A stretch of 64,000 bases of DNA from Pyrobaculum ferrireducens (GCF_000234805.1 NC_016645.1:1526391-1590390), one strand, 5' to 3'; numbered from the stretch's first letter, positions 16,745 through 25,998 are shown. The notes: a model not told the origin generated them from the letters alone. A program made the numbers and translations.

Positions 16745-17434
16745 ATGAATGCAGGTGAGTTGGCATGGCTCTATGCGGGTTTTCTCGCTGGCGTGGTTTC
16801 TACCGCAATTGAAGAGCCTGCATACGCCGCGTTGTTTGTGCTCCCTCTATTGCTAGCCATCGGCGAGCCGCCGGCCGTGGCGTTATTTAGCCTTACGATA
16901 GCGGGCGGAGTAGCTAATTTGCTGAACCTGGTGTATCAAAAATTCGCCTATGGAGGCTCCATTATACATTTTGAATTTCTAAAAAGCGCCCCGGCGTTTC
17001 TAGGCATTGTCCTTGGCATCGCGCTCTATTCAATACTTGACTGGAATTTGTTAAAGATTTTAGTTGCGCTGGCTATGTCACTTACCGGGGTAAATATCCT
17101 GCTCCCGCGCAGATTAAGAGTGACGCAATACAAGCGGTGGGAGCCCGTTTTAAGTTTTATTGTCGGCCTCGCCGACACAATACTCGGAACTACTGTGACA
17201 TTTGCATTAGTAAGGATCTTTATAGGCGAGGCGGAGATCTTGGCCCCTCTTCTACGTGCGGTACAAGCCACGGAGGTGGTTGCAATAAAACAGAAAATAG
17301 TAATAGGCGGTGTCTTAGCAGGTGTGGGGATCTTCACAGGTCAGAGGCTAATCCAATGCGGCCGTTCTAAGATGGCGGAGTACGTGACTGCAATAGTCAT
17401 GTTAGCCACCGCTGTGTGGATAGCTGTATTATAA
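16745..17434 (+). CDS. TauE/SafE-like integral membrane protein
   Basis: The 229-residue protein has about seven hydrophobic segments in two similar halves. The conserved polar turns resemble TauE/SafE sulfite/organosulfonate exporters (EEPAYAALFVLPLLLAIG and a later GLADTILGTT). The family moves sulfur oxyanions or related anions across the membrane. The start lies inside a short open frame (16701-16760) that could encode a 19-residue leader peptide. It is less typical than the TauE at 52.8 kb, so the assignment is moderate. Confidence 0.6.
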   Translation: MNAGELAWLYAGFLAGVVSTAIEEPAYAALFVLPLLLAIGEPPAVALFSLTIAGGVANLLNLVYQKFAYGGSIIHFEFLKSAPAFLGIVLGIALYSILDWNLLKILVALAMSLTGVNILLPRRLRVTQYKRWEPVLSFIVGLADTILGTTVTFALVRIFIGEAEILAPLLRAVQATEVVAIKQKIVIGGVLAGVGIFTGQRLIQCGRSKMAEYVTAIVMLATAVWIAVL

Positions 17435-17813
17435 CTATCAGCGACTCAAATAGGCGCACTACAGCTAATCAGATTATGACTTTTTCCACCTCATTTGGCG
17501 AGTTGTCAGAGGCTGTTACCCTGTTAACTGCTGTAAGGGAGCGGTGGAGGAAGTAGCCCCCAAAGCCCTGGGCAATAGTGGTGAAAAACCACGCCTAGGC
17601 GGCGGTATTCTTGAAGGCGTGGCTCTGCACTATACCTGTAATAGTCATTTTTCAAGAATTCATATCGCACCTAAGGCGGTTTGGCCAAGCCGCTACGCGG
17701 TCGCTATTTGCGTATAGCAATTGTTTAAGCTGAAGTGGCGCCTTTCGTACTAACGGGGCACGCCGCTCTGAGTATACGCCTTCGTGTTGTTGTAGTTATT
17801 TGTTACGCAGACC
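17435..17813. other. 379-bp region with no convincing gene
   Basis: No open frame with coding character is visible. The stretch contains the stem-loop candidate at 17575-17633 and otherwise mixed sequence; nothing else is recognised. Confidence 0.5.
17575..17633 (+). ncRNA. Candidate two-stem hairpin RNA (H/ACA-like shape)
   Basis: ATAGTG (17575-17580) pairs with CACTAT (17628-17633), and CCACGCC (17589-17595) with GGCGTGG (17616-17622). This leaves an internal loop of 8 nt on one side and 5 nt on the other, and a 20-nt apical loop. The shape resembles a pseudouridylation pocket, but no ACA box is clear. A competing hairpin GTGGT-GAAAA-ACCAC (17578-17592) is also possible. No promoter is obvious. 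The class is a guess; only the complementarity is observed. Confidence 0.3.
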
Positions 17814-18299
17814 TTATCTTGTTTGTACTCTCTCGACTATTTCTTTTACTAGTTTCTCCACCCGCTTTAGGGCCTCGGCCACCTGCTCCGCGGTTGCCCA
17901 CCCCTCGTAGAAGTTTATATGCATGGCGTTTGCGGCGTTCCAGGCGTCGTGTACCCAGTTGCCCAGCTCGTCGGCGATCTTCTTGGCGTAGCGCCACAGC
18001 TCTCCGTGGGACGCCAGTCTAACGCCGTCGCGCCAGTAGGCGTAGGCCTTCACCGCCAGAGCCGCCGCCCCCCAAATCTTCTCACTAGCCTGCCTCAAAT
18101 CACCAGCCCTCAACTCCTCCTCGGCGGCCCTCAGCAGATCTAAGGCGACTTCAGCGTACGCCCTAGCCCTCCCCGGGGGGTCTGTGTTTGAGAGGGCTAT
18201 TTCCAGCAGATAATCCTCAAGCGAAACAGCCTCAGACTCGGCCAACGCCCTCAGCCGCCTAGCTAACGCGGAGGGTAGGTAGATCGTCTCCACATCCAC
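17814..18299 (-). CDS. PaREP1-family protein
   Basis: The 161-residue helical protein matches the PaREP1 family expanded in Pyrobaculum genomes. An N-terminal YLPSALARRLRALAESEAVSLEDYLLEIAL segment (shown by its ends at residues ~7-36) is followed by a HEPN-like helical region with ASEKIWGAAALAVKAYAYWR and a C-terminal EVAEALKRVEKLVKEI-type helix. Members occur in many copies per genome; their function is unknown, though HEPN similarity suggests a nucleic-acid or toxin-antitoxin link. It is a strong marker that the window is from the Thermoproteales. Confidence 0.85.
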   Translation of the reverse strand: MDVETIYLPSALARRLRALAESEAVSLEDYLLEIALSNTDPPGRARAYAEVALDLLRAAEEELRAGDLRQASEKIWGAAALAVKAYAYWRDGVRLASHGELWRYAKKIADELGNWVHDAWNAANAMHINFYEGWATAEQVAEALKRVEKLVKEIVERVQTR

Positions 18300-18455
18300 A
18301 GAATATTCTAGTTTTTATAAGCTCGTACAGAGCTCCAACCCGGCCCGCATACCCCCGCCGGGCCTCTTGACGAGGAGCAGGTGCTTAGCCAGATTTCGCC
18401 CCTCTCAACTAGCCGCTTCCGTCAGCGAAGCCAAAAGCAACACCCACATGCGTAC

Positions 18456-18824
18456 TTACCGAACCCCAGCGGTGTACAGCATCAACGCCCTTTCTTTCAA
18501 CTGGCCGGTGATTGGGTCGACCTCCAGCTCCAGCACCTCTAGAGTCGTCATCCCGACGAGGACCTTATCAATAACGTCTGATATCAAGACGGGGACCACC
18601 TCGCCGCGGCCGGCGATCTCCACGTAGGCCCTCCCCCGCTCCATTGTAATCACTCCGGCCCCTGTCTCCACTCTCGACACGGCGTGGGGCTTTATCCCCA
18701 GCTCCTCCGCCAGCCACCTCGGCAACACAGTCAAAGTAGCCCCGGTATCCACCAGCGCCTTCACAGATCTACGCGCCGTACCTTCTAAATTTCCGACAAT
18801 AACCTCAACCCAGACATGACCCAC
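18456..18824 (-). CDS. Retropepsin-like aspartic protease domain protein
   Basis: The protein carries ALVDTGATLTVLPRWLAEEL, a retropepsin-type DTG active-site motif followed by the expected hydrophobic helix. Later AYVEIAGRG and VLVGMTTLEVLELEVDPITG segments complete the single-domain fold. These proteins work as dimers. The GTG at 18824 is preferred because TTTTAAA lies ~22 nt upstream and the copy at 30.8 kb starts at the same place; an ATG at 18875 is the alternative (139 residues). A 122-bp segment covering promoter and first 32 codons is duplicated at 30738-30859. The sequence CGGTAAGTA appears at both ends of this locus. Confidence 0.75.
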   Translation of the reverse strand: MGHVWVEVIVGNLEGTARRSVKALVDTGATLTVLPRWLAEELGIKPHAVSRVETGAGVITMERGRAYVEIAGRGEVVPVLISDVIDKVLVGMTTLEVLELEVDPITGQLKERALMLYTAGVR

Positions 18825-18851
18825 GTACCACTTAACGGGTTTAAAAGTAAA
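18730..18851. repeat. 122-bp dispersed repeat, copy A
   Basis: This segment holds the promoter and first codons of the retropepsin-like gene. It matches 30738-30859 in the same orientation with 7 mismatches and no gaps. Confidence 0.9.
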
Positions 18852-19011
18852 TTCTCCCCCATGTCCCAGCCGCATACTTACCGTAGTTCTTCGCCAGCTT
18901 GCCAATCTTTACTTGAGATTTTCTGAGCACATGGTTTTTGAAAGCAGTTAGTGCCACCGTCTTGGGTTTTCTTTTGGCCCATCAAATTTATATGGGATTT
19001 GGGGTAATAAC

Positions 19012-19248
19012 ATTGTCAACGTCGATGTTGTAATCAGCTCGCTTATAGCCCAGGCGCCGCTTGTCGCCGCCGCAGTTATTGTGCTGTACTACTCACTCGA
19101 CAGAAAGATAGAAGAGGTAAAAAACAAACTCAGTAAGGAAATTGACTCCGTGAGGGGGGAGCTGGCTAGGGGCCTTCCGGAGTTTAGAGAGGCTTTCTAC
19201 AGCTACCAAAACACCCTCATCGACTTCCTCGCGGCAAGGATGTTGTGA
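19012..19248 (+). CDS. Short membrane-anchored coiled-coil protein (no standard start codon)
   Basis: The frame reads a hydrophobic anchor with AQAPLVAAAVIVLYY, then a charged coiled coil (DRKIEEVKNKLSKEIDSV) and a short tail ending at TGA 19246. It is a short paralogue of the protein at 51762-52490, which shares AQAPLV and the same layout. A TATA-like TTTATATG lies upstream, but the codon at the expected start is ATT or GTC rather than ATG/GTG/TTG. The gene may use a non-canonical start or be recently inactivated. About 78 codons. Confidence 0.5.
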   Translation: MVNVDVVISSLIAQAPLVAAAVIVLYYSLDRKIEEVKNKLSKEIDSVRGELARGLPEFREAFYSYQNTLIDFLAARML

Positions 19249-19481
19249 CTAACATGAGAGGCCACGAAACGCCCTTTCGGCGCCTCTCCTCTTACGACGC
19301 GCCGACTAGCATACCTCAGAAGATCTGTATAGAACAAATATACATCGAGGGGGGGACGTGGATCTGTTGACGGCGGTTAACTTGGCAGTGCGCTGTCTCA
19401 GCTAGAATTTGGAGTTTTGTCCAGCACAAAGGGGTTGAGTGAAAGCCAGCTTGGGAAAAGAGGAAGGGAAAAAGGTAGGTT

Positions 19482-22400
19482 TTACCAGACTATATAAGGC
19501 ACCTCAAAGGTGTGCTTCTTCCCGGTTTTTACGACCCTCGCCGGGGTGTCGTAAAACGCCTGGGAGGCGCCTAGCCAGCTCAGAAGCGACCAGCCGCCCA
19601 GCGACGGGTCGAACATTTGAACGACGTTTGGCGTCACGCCGCTGAACCTCCACTTATCAGGCACAAGACCCTTCTCGTAGTACTCAGCGGGGCTCTTGGT
19701 GAACAGGACCTTTTTAACCACCTCTGGGAGGTTCTTGACAGGATTCACGGCGTCTTCAGGAATCTCAACTTTATCGGGTAGCGCGTCTAGCACGGCCTTC
19801 AGACCGCCGTCGTTTGCGTAGAAGTACCTTGGCTTCACTACCACGGTGTCGGCCCACCTGCCCATTCCGTAGGGCACCATTAAAACGCCGGGTTGCACAG
19901 CTGGCTCCACCACCACGGGGGCTTCAAAGGCGCCTGCCGGGGTCTCCACCCTCACAACGTCGCCGGTCTCAACGCCGATTTTCGCCGCGTCGTCCGGATT
20001 CATCACTACGAAATTCTCCGGTACCACCTGCTTTAGCCAGTAGTAGAACTGACTCCTGTGTTTTGTAAAGAGGGGACCTGTGTAGAACACTACTATAAAT
20101 GGCCAGTCCTTCTCCGGATACAATTGCCTCAGCGGGGTGCCGTGGAGCCACTTATCAGTCTTCTGCAAAGCGGGAGCTACAGGCGCGTAGGTGGCAATGG
20201 GGAAGTACTTCGGGCCGCCCCAGAATTTCTCCCCAGTGGCGCTGTTCCGCGTCTTAGCCACATCCTCGCTCCAGAGGTACAGCGTACCCCTTCCGGGGAC
20301 GCTCCTCTTTGAAACGCCGCGCTCGTCAAAAGACTCTTCGTATCTGGTAAACACGCCGCCCCGTGCCAAGCCGTACGCAACGTAACGCCACTCCTCAGGC
20401 GGAAGGATATCCCTATACTGAGCAATGGGGTAGTTCTCCTCGACATATCTTACCTCCTCCTCGGGGACGTCCTCTGGGATAAGCTTCAAATCCTTGGCGT
20501 GAAGCGCCGCGTTTGCAAACACACGCATTATGTATTCCCACTCGCAGTGCAACGGGAACCACTTCCCTTCATACTTCTTGCCCTTAGTCCCAGGTATTCC
20601 CTTATCGCCGTACCCTGGCATGCCGAGCTTCTTCGCCGTGTCGATGAAGAACTCCCAGAAGCTTGCATACCTCGGGTGGCCGTTGGGGCAGTCGCCTATC
20701 CTCTGCGTAAGCGGCATGATAACTGGCGAGCGCCAGCCCTCAGCAAGCGCGACGCTACCCCCAGTGGCGTAAAGATACTGAACTCCCATAGTGCCCGTCT
20801 CTAAATAAGTCGTGTCTGGCACTATGTAGTCGGCGTACATCATCGTCTCGTTAATTGAGGTAGTTATGGCTATAAAGAGCGGGAGCTTAGAGGTGTCTTT
20901 CAAAACCTCTATAAACTTAGTGCCATAGTTGGCGGACAACACGGGGTTTGCATAGAAGAGTATAAGGGCGCCCATCTTGTAGGGATACCCCCCGGCAATG
21001 CCCGCGAAAATCTCTGTATAGCTCTCCTCAGGTGTAAGCGGGTACCAAGGCCTCTTAGTTGGGAACGCGGCTTTAACAGCTTCTTCGAGGCTCTTGCCCT
21101 CCTTCAGAGCTTTCTTTACCCTTAGCCAGTACTCCAACGTGTCTTCATACTTGTACTTCCTGTAGATAGGCGGGCCCCACCTCACAGGCTCGCCGAAGCC
21201 AGAAGGCCCTACATTGTAGACATAGCTGTTGTAATTAGTGGTGGCTGGGCGGCCGAGTATCCCCCCGGCTCTGTGGAAATTACCCACTAATGTGTCCAGC
21301 ATTCTGTAGGCCCACACGATGTATTCGCCGTTGGGGTGCATCCCGGCGCCGCGGTGCACTACGGTAGAGGCCTTGGGGGCCGCCTCGGCGAAGTCTCTAA
21401 TCATCTGCTCAACGAGTCTCACATAATCTGCAAACTCCGCAGTGCCTCTGGCGTAGGGGCTCGCAACGGCGAGCCACTCCTCGAAGGATTTGCTAAAGGC
21501 CTCCTCCTTTAAAACTCTAAACGCTGTCTTCACCGTAACCACCTCGCCCGTCTTCAGAGCCACCTTGGTCTCGTAGTCCAGCACAGCCCTATCCACCGAG
21601 TCATATGTGGCGAATTTCTCCCCAGTCCACACCACCGGCTTGTCCGACTCCTCAACACCCACGTCCCTGGCTTTTAAGAACTCGCCGAGGCGGCTCCCCT
21701 CCATTATCACCAGCCACGTGGCGTTGGTATTCACGGGGTAGCCAAGCTTCTTCGCAGAATCTCTATTCGGGATGGAGAGGAACTCCTCGCTATACTTCTT
21801 GTTCTCTATCAGCCACCTAATCATGGCAAAGGCAAGCGCCCCGTCTTCGCCGGGCTTCACCGGCACCCAGACAATGTTCCCTCTGCAAGAAGTCCTCGGC
21901 GCGGCCGGGTTGACGTAGTACAGCTTCAGCTCCCCCTCGCAAGCCCTTTCAATCATCAAGCCCTGGCCTGTGGCGCCTGGGTGAACTCTACCCATGGACC
22001 AGCCGGCGCCAATTATGACCTTCGCCCCGGCGACATCCCCCTGCAGATCTGCATAGCCAGCCCAGATGACATTGGCGGTGTAGTACCCCAGCTGACATGC
22101 AGAGGTGTGCCTAGCCCAGTTAACGCTACCAAAGGCATTTATCCACCTTAGAGAAAACTCATCAGTGTGCGACTGGCCGCGGCCTCTTAGATACATCACC
22201 ATATTCGCTCTGGTGCCCAGATCGGGGCGGTCCGGATCTATGAGCACATCTTCCAGCCTGAGGCCTTTCTCCCCCAGCATTTTGCTCCACTTAGCCTTAA
22301 ATTCTTCTATAGCCTTGATTAAGTCGTCGTAAGTCTTGTTTAGATCCTTTGCGATGTTCATTATGTTATCTACATCTTTTTTCATCTCGGCCAAGACGGC

Positions 22401-23000
22401 GTTTGGATCCTCGAAACCCGCCTCCTTCAGCTTTCCGTATACGAAAAACTCTTTTAGGCCGGGCAACCTCTCGCCAGTCTCCTCAATCACCCCGCCGTTG
22501 ACAATTTCGTCGATCAGCTGCTCCCAGGTTATTACTTTCCACTTCCCGCTACCCCTCGGCCCAGCCCGCTTCAAAGGCTTCAAGACTCTATAGGGGTCGT
22601 ACACGTAGTGTATCCCGTCGGCACCCCTCGGGCATAGAGTGCCCGACCAAGAAGCGTCGGCTTCTTTTACCGGCGTATTGTAGGGCAGAGGCGAATACCT
22701 CTTTACCTGCTTCCCAAAGGACACAGCTCTGTTGTAAACGTGGTAGGGGTTGCCTTCGATGCGCTCTATCACCTCCACACCGCCGTACTTAACGACCCTG
22801 GCCTTTATGCCGCAGCGTACGTTGCAACCGAGACACACGCTTTTCACATACCTCACGTTGGCACCAGCTTGTGGATCGGGGCCGTAGGGCGTCCTCTTAG
22901 GCTTCATTATTTTCTCAACTACTGGCCAGTAGCCCCAGAGGGCAACTCCCAGCGTCGCCGCGGCGGCCAGGGCCTTAAGGTAAGTTCTTCTGCTAGTCAT
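19482..23000 (-). CDS. ttrA: Tetrathionate-reductase-like molybdopterin catalytic subunit (TtrA)
   Basis: The 1172-residue protein starts with a twin-arginine signal (TSRRTYLKALAAAATLG), so it is exported folded. A [4Fe-4S] motif CLGCNVRC with a later TLCPRG is followed by molybdopterin-binding domains of the DMSO-reductase family. SACQLGYYTANVIW is a candidate region for the Mo-ligating cysteine. Length and gene order (ttrB-ttrC-ttrA, as in the Salmonella operon) favour tetrathionate reductase; a related thiosulfate or polysulfide substrate cannot be excluded. The ATG overlaps the ttrC stop by 8 nt. Confidence 0.85.
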   Translation of the reverse strand: MTSRRTYLKALAAAATLGVALWGYWPVVEKIMKPKRTPYGPDPQAGANVRYVKSVCLGCNVRCGIKARVVKYGGVEVIERIEGNPYHVYNRAVSFGKQVKRYSPLPYNTPVKEADASWSGTLCPRGADGIHYVYDPYRVLKPLKRAGPRGSGKWKVITWEQLIDEIVNGGVIEETGERLPGLKEFFVYGKLKEAGFEDPNAVLAEMKKDVDNIMNIAKDLNKTYDDLIKAIEEFKAKWSKMLGEKGLRLEDVLIDPDRPDLGTRANMVMYLRGRGQSHTDEFSLRWINAFGSVNWARHTSACQLGYYTANVIWAGYADLQGDVAGAKVIIGAGWSMGRVHPGATGQGLMIERACEGELKLYYVNPAAPRTSCRGNIVWVPVKPGEDGALAFAMIRWLIENKKYSEEFLSIPNRDSAKKLGYPVNTNATWLVIMEGSRLGEFLKARDVGVEESDKPVVWTGEKFATYDSVDRAVLDYETKVALKTGEVVTVKTAFRVLKEEAFSKSFEEWLAVASPYARGTAEFADYVRLVEQMIRDFAEAAPKASTVVHRGAGMHPNGEYIVWAYRMLDTLVGNFHRAGGILGRPATTNYNSYVYNVGPSGFGEPVRWGPPIYRKYKYEDTLEYWLRVKKALKEGKSLEEAVKAAFPTKRPWYPLTPEESYTEIFAGIAGGYPYKMGALILFYANPVLSANYGTKFIEVLKDTSKLPLFIAITTSINETMMYADYIVPDTTYLETGTMGVQYLYATGGSVALAEGWRSPVIMPLTQRIGDCPNGHPRYASFWEFFIDTAKKLGMPGYGDKGIPGTKGKKYEGKWFPLHCEWEYIMRVFANAALHAKDLKLIPEDVPEEEVRYVEENYPIAQYRDILPPEEWRYVAYGLARGGVFTRYEESFDERGVSKRSVPGRGTLYLWSEDVAKTRNSATGEKFWGGPKYFPIATYAPVAPALQKTDKWLHGTPLRQLYPEKDWPFIVVFYTGPLFTKHRSQFYYWLKQVVPENFVVMNPDDAAKIGVETGDVVRVETPAGAFEAPVVVEPAVQPGVLMVPYGMGRWADTVVVKPRYFYANDGGLKAVLDALPDKVEIPEDAVNPVKNLPEVVKKVLFTKSPAEYYEKGLVPDKWRFSGVTPNVVQMFDPSLGGWSLLSWLGASQAFYDTPARVVKTGKKHTFEVPYIVW

Positions 23001-24096
23001 GGCCCTCCGCCGGGAATAGTATTGATAGGACTATTGACAGGAATATCCCAAACGCCACGATGCCGATCATGACGGGCAATTCGTGGGCAATTACGTCTTC
23101 GGCGGGGCCTATAAAAGTAAGGCCGCTCCTCTGGGCGTACTGCGCCCTAACAATTATATTCCACTTGTTTAAGAGAGCCGCGGCTACGCCGGTAAACGGC
23201 ACAACCAGCGACACAGCCCTCCACCTAACAGCTATAAGAGACAGTATAAAAGTTACGAGGTACAACATAACTACTGGAGTAATCCAGCTAGCCACCTGGT
23301 CTATAACCTGAATGTAGGGGGATCCGCCGTATTGAGCGTTCCAAATTGCTACCTGCGCAAGTAACAACGCCACTACTGATATAGAGGCGGCGCCGTGTAT
23401 AAGCAATATTCCGTTGATGTCATCACCCACTTTCTTAATTCCATAAATCCACATGGCTAGTATTGCGGCGGCAGTTGCGACCACAAAGGTATCTGCGAAA
23501 TACATGGGGAGGAGAGTCTGCCAATTCCTCCAAATCCACAGCGCCGTCTGCATAGTAAATAGTGTAGCTGGGTACACAGCCCAGAAGGCAAGAGGTATAA
23601 GCGCCACCACAGCTAGTATTTTCAAGACAGCGTTTAGAAACGGAGTGCGGCTCTTCACGCCCAGGGACAATAGCTTGTAGAAGGGATTCCTCGTCGATAG
23701 GTACCTCTTGTAGTTAGCCGGCGCGAAGTACAGCAAAGTAAAGAGAGCCGCCAATACAAACCCCAGAGGCCACAACACGGCGCCTTGAAGCGTAATCAAG
23801 GCGAGGCCGGGGTTCTCCGCAGTGGGGAATAGGTGGGGGTGAGAGAAGAGCAACACGGCGCGGTCTGGATTTCTCAAATCGGCAAGCGGGCCGAGCAGAA
23901 CCACGGTGTAGAACGCCAGACCCACTATGAGAAGCACAGGTACAGTCCTCTTAAGCTTATTAAACAAGTAGGCAATCAACGCAACCAACAAAAGATCAGC
24001 CCCCGAGATTAGTAGCGAGTAGGAGAACAGCACAGGTAGCCACTGAAGCGGCTGGGCGAACTCGTTGGGGTATAGGTAGCCCAGGGGGTACGTCAT
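22993..24096 (-). CDS. ttrC: NrfD/TtrC-like membrane quinol-oxidising subunit
   Basis: A 367-residue polytopic membrane protein with about nine or ten hydrophobic segments, typical of the NrfD/PsrC/TtrC family. It anchors the exported TtrAB heterodimer and oxidises menaquinol. The ATG at 24096 overlaps the ttrB stop (ATGA), which fits better than the longer frame from 24153. The C-terminus overlaps the ttrA start. No heme or Fe-S motif is present, as expected for this family. Confidence 0.85.
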   Translation of the reverse strand: MTYPLGYLYPNEFAQPLQWLPVLFSYSLLISGADLLLVALIAYLFNKLKRTVPVLLIVGLAFYTVVLLGPLADLRNPDRAVLLFSHPHLFPTAENPGLALITLQGAVLWPLGFVLAALFTLLYFAPANYKRYLSTRNPFYKLLSLGVKSRTPFLNAVLKILAVVALIPLAFWAVYPATLFTMQTALWIWRNWQTLLPMYFADTFVVATAAAILAMWIYGIKKVGDDINGILLIHGAASISVVALLLAQVAIWNAQYGGSPYIQVIDQVASWITPVVMLYLVTFILSLIAVRWRAVSLVVPFTGVAAALLNKWNIIVRAQYAQRSGLTFIGPAEDVIAHELPVMIGIVAFGIFLSIVLSILFPAEGHD

Positions 24097-24740
24097 AGGT
24101 CCGCCTCTGACGGGAGATCTCTGTAGAAGATCATCGGCTCTGCGCCGGTCCACTCCTTAAGTCTGCTAGTGGGCATTTTCTTAACTAATTGCGAGACGGG
24201 CGACTCGGGGTCGTTCAAGTCGCCGAAAACCCTGGCGCCGGTAGGGCAAGTCTCTACACATGCAGGTAGTTTGCCTTGGTAAATCCTGTGTTCACAGAAG
24301 GTGCACTTGTCAACGACGCCCTTAACCGGGTTGAAAAACCTAGCCCCGTACGGACACGCTTGGATACACGCGCCGCATCCAATACATAGGTCGTCATTTA
24401 CCAGCACAAGGCCGTCCTCCGTCCGCTTGTATGTGGCGCCGGTTGGACATGCCTTGACGCACGGCGCGTTTTCACAATGGTTACACTGCTTAGGCACGAA
24501 AATAACAGTGCCGCCCTTAGTGACGTGTCTCTCTATCCAAGTCCTAAATACCCCGATGGGGACGTTGTTCTCAGCGGCACATGCGGCCACACATGCGTAG
24601 CAACCGTAGCACTTAGAAACGTCTATGTACATCGCCCAGCGGTGTTTTCTCTCTGCCTGCGCCGACACTGGCACCGCGAGGCTGAGCGCAATAACAGCCA
24701 CAGCCTTAACAGCCTCTCTCCTCGTAGTAGAGATAGACAT
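24093..24740 (-). CDS. ttrB: Four-cluster ferredoxin subunit with Tat signal (TtrB)
   Basis: The 215-residue protein has a twin-arginine start (STTRREAVKAVAVIALSL) and the repeated cysteine motifs of the four-[4Fe-4S] electron-transfer subunits of molybdoenzymes: CYGCYACVAAC, CNHCENAPCVKACP, CIGCGACIQACP and CTFCEHRIYQGKLPAC with a final ETCP. It passes electrons from TtrC to TtrA outside the membrane. The upstream 170 bp are very AT-rich and presumably carry the operon promoter. Confidence 0.92.
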   Translation of the reverse strand: MSISTTRREAVKAVAVIALSLAVPVSAQAERKHRWAMYIDVSKCYGCYACVAACAAENNVPIGVFRTWIERHVTKGGTVIFVPKQCNHCENAPCVKACPTGATYKRTEDGLVLVNDDLCIGCGACIQACPYGARFFNPVKGVVDKCTFCEHRIYQGKLPACVETCPTGARVFGDLNDPESPVSQLVKKMPTSRLKEWTGAEPMIFYRDLPSEADL

Positions 24741-24913
24741 GTGTCTTACACTTTTACCATGATAAAAAATTAACTATTCATCAATATAAAAAATAATAAT
24801 CCATTATAATAGTAAATAGTCGATAGATAGAGTAAAAACTAGAAAAATTAATAATAGAGTAGAATAGGTTACAGTTTTGTTGTCTTTCATTGACATATAT
24901 GTAACTCTCTAGA

Positions 24914-25480
24914 TTATTGTATACAGTTGTAGACTACTATATCGAGGACGTGTTCCCTCTGCTCTGCCTTATGTTGTGTGTAGCCATATGCGTCAAAAAT
25001 CCCGCGGAGATATGCTACAATCAACGGTATGAGCCTCTTAATATTTGGGGGAAATATCAGCGTAAATCTGGCGTTGTTCTCCTCTACTCTGCACTGCGCA
25101 GTTCTGACGGGGAGCAACAGCTTCAAGATCTGCGGCGTCTTTACCAAATCCTGGAAGCTCAGCCACTGCGCCAAGACGGAGCCCAGCTCTCTACCAGCCT
25201 CGTAGAATAGAGTTGTGTACCGCCCAGTCTCCAGCTCTTCAAATATCTTCGCCAATAGGTGGAGGGGCAACGAAAGGGAGTCAGTGGAGGACTTCGCCTT
25301 AAAAACCCGGTAGAGGTACAGTAGGTGGGTGGGGTTCTCACCGTCTTTTAATATCTCCTCCGCCGCTGTTAAAGCCTCGGTGGCCGCTTTCTGTATCGAT
25401 ATACCGAGCTCCCTGGCAAGTTTTGCAAATCTCAAAGCAACATCACGATTAACACTAATAGTAGTTTTATCTGCCGACAT
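24914..25480 (-). CDS. Protein with ribbon-helix-helix-like N-terminus, coupled to TorD-like gene
   Basis: The first ~45 residues (TTISVNRDVALRFAKLAREL and following helix) resemble a ribbon-helix-helix DNA-binding unit. The remaining ~140 residues are helical with a central LPVRTAQCRVEENNARF strand pair and no known signature. The start lies 14 bp inside the end of the TorD-like gene, so both are co-translated. Lying between two molybdoenzyme operons, it could be a dedicated regulator or a second maturation factor. That is inference. Confidence 0.6.
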   Translation of the reverse strand: MSADKTTISVNRDVALRFAKLARELGISIQKAATEALTAAEEILKDGENPTHLLYLYRVFKAKSSTDSLSLPLHLLAKIFEELETGRYTTLFYEAGRELGSVLAQWLSFQDLVKTPQILKLLLPVRTAQCRVEENNARFTLIFPPNIKRLIPLIVAYLRGIFDAYGYTQHKAEQREHVLDIVVYNCIQ

Positions 25481-25892
25481 GTATTAATATTGATTTGATC
25501 ATTTTTGCATCTTCTAGTAATAATTCATATAGGTGTTGTAGCGCTGGGCATAATTCGGCGGCGTATTTAAGTGTCGGCAGGAGGTGGGTGTTGAGAAACC
25601 TCAGCTGAGCCTTCAGAGACTCAGGAGCGGGGTTGCGGGCCAGCTGCGCCATAAAAGCCACCATAGTTACCAAGCTGTCCGGCGCCTCAGCCGCCTCGTA
25701 GCCGTAGTTCTCGTAAAACTGGGCAATTGCCTTCGGCAACAGCGACCTGGTAACCGGATCTAAATCCCGCCTCACCTCAGAAGCCAAAATTTTAGAAACG
25801 TCACACCCCAATTTCTCAAGCCCAAGCTCTCCTGGGGGCACCTCCCCTCTTAGTACGAGAAAAACCAGGAGGTAAAACGCGCCGCGATCCAC
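25467..25892 (-). CDS. TorD/DmsD-like molybdoenzyme chaperone
   Basis: The 141-residue helical protein has the TorD-family core: FYENYGYEAAEAPDSLVTMV followed by AFMAQLARNPAPES and FLNTHLLPTLKYAAEL. TorD-like chaperones bind Tat signals and help insert the molybdopterin cofactor before export. It is short for the family (~200). The GTG start lies ~26 nt after TTTTATATT. Its neighbours are Tat-exported TtrA/TtrB and AioB-type subunits, any of which could be the client. Confidence 0.75.
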   Translation of the reverse strand: MDRGAFYLLVFLVLRGEVPPGELGLEKLGCDVSKILASEVRRDLDPVTRSLLPKAIAQFYENYGYEAAEAPDSLVTMVAFMAQLARNPAPESLKAQLRFLNTHLLPTLKYAAELCPALQHLYELLLEDAKMIKSILIHVGR

Positions 25893-25998
25893 ACGGCCCC
25901 CACTACATGAATATAAAAGCGTTGCTAAAACATTGATAAGAACATATTAGGCCCCTGGACCCCGTGAAAAAGATGCAAGTGGGCGTGTAGGGAAAAGG

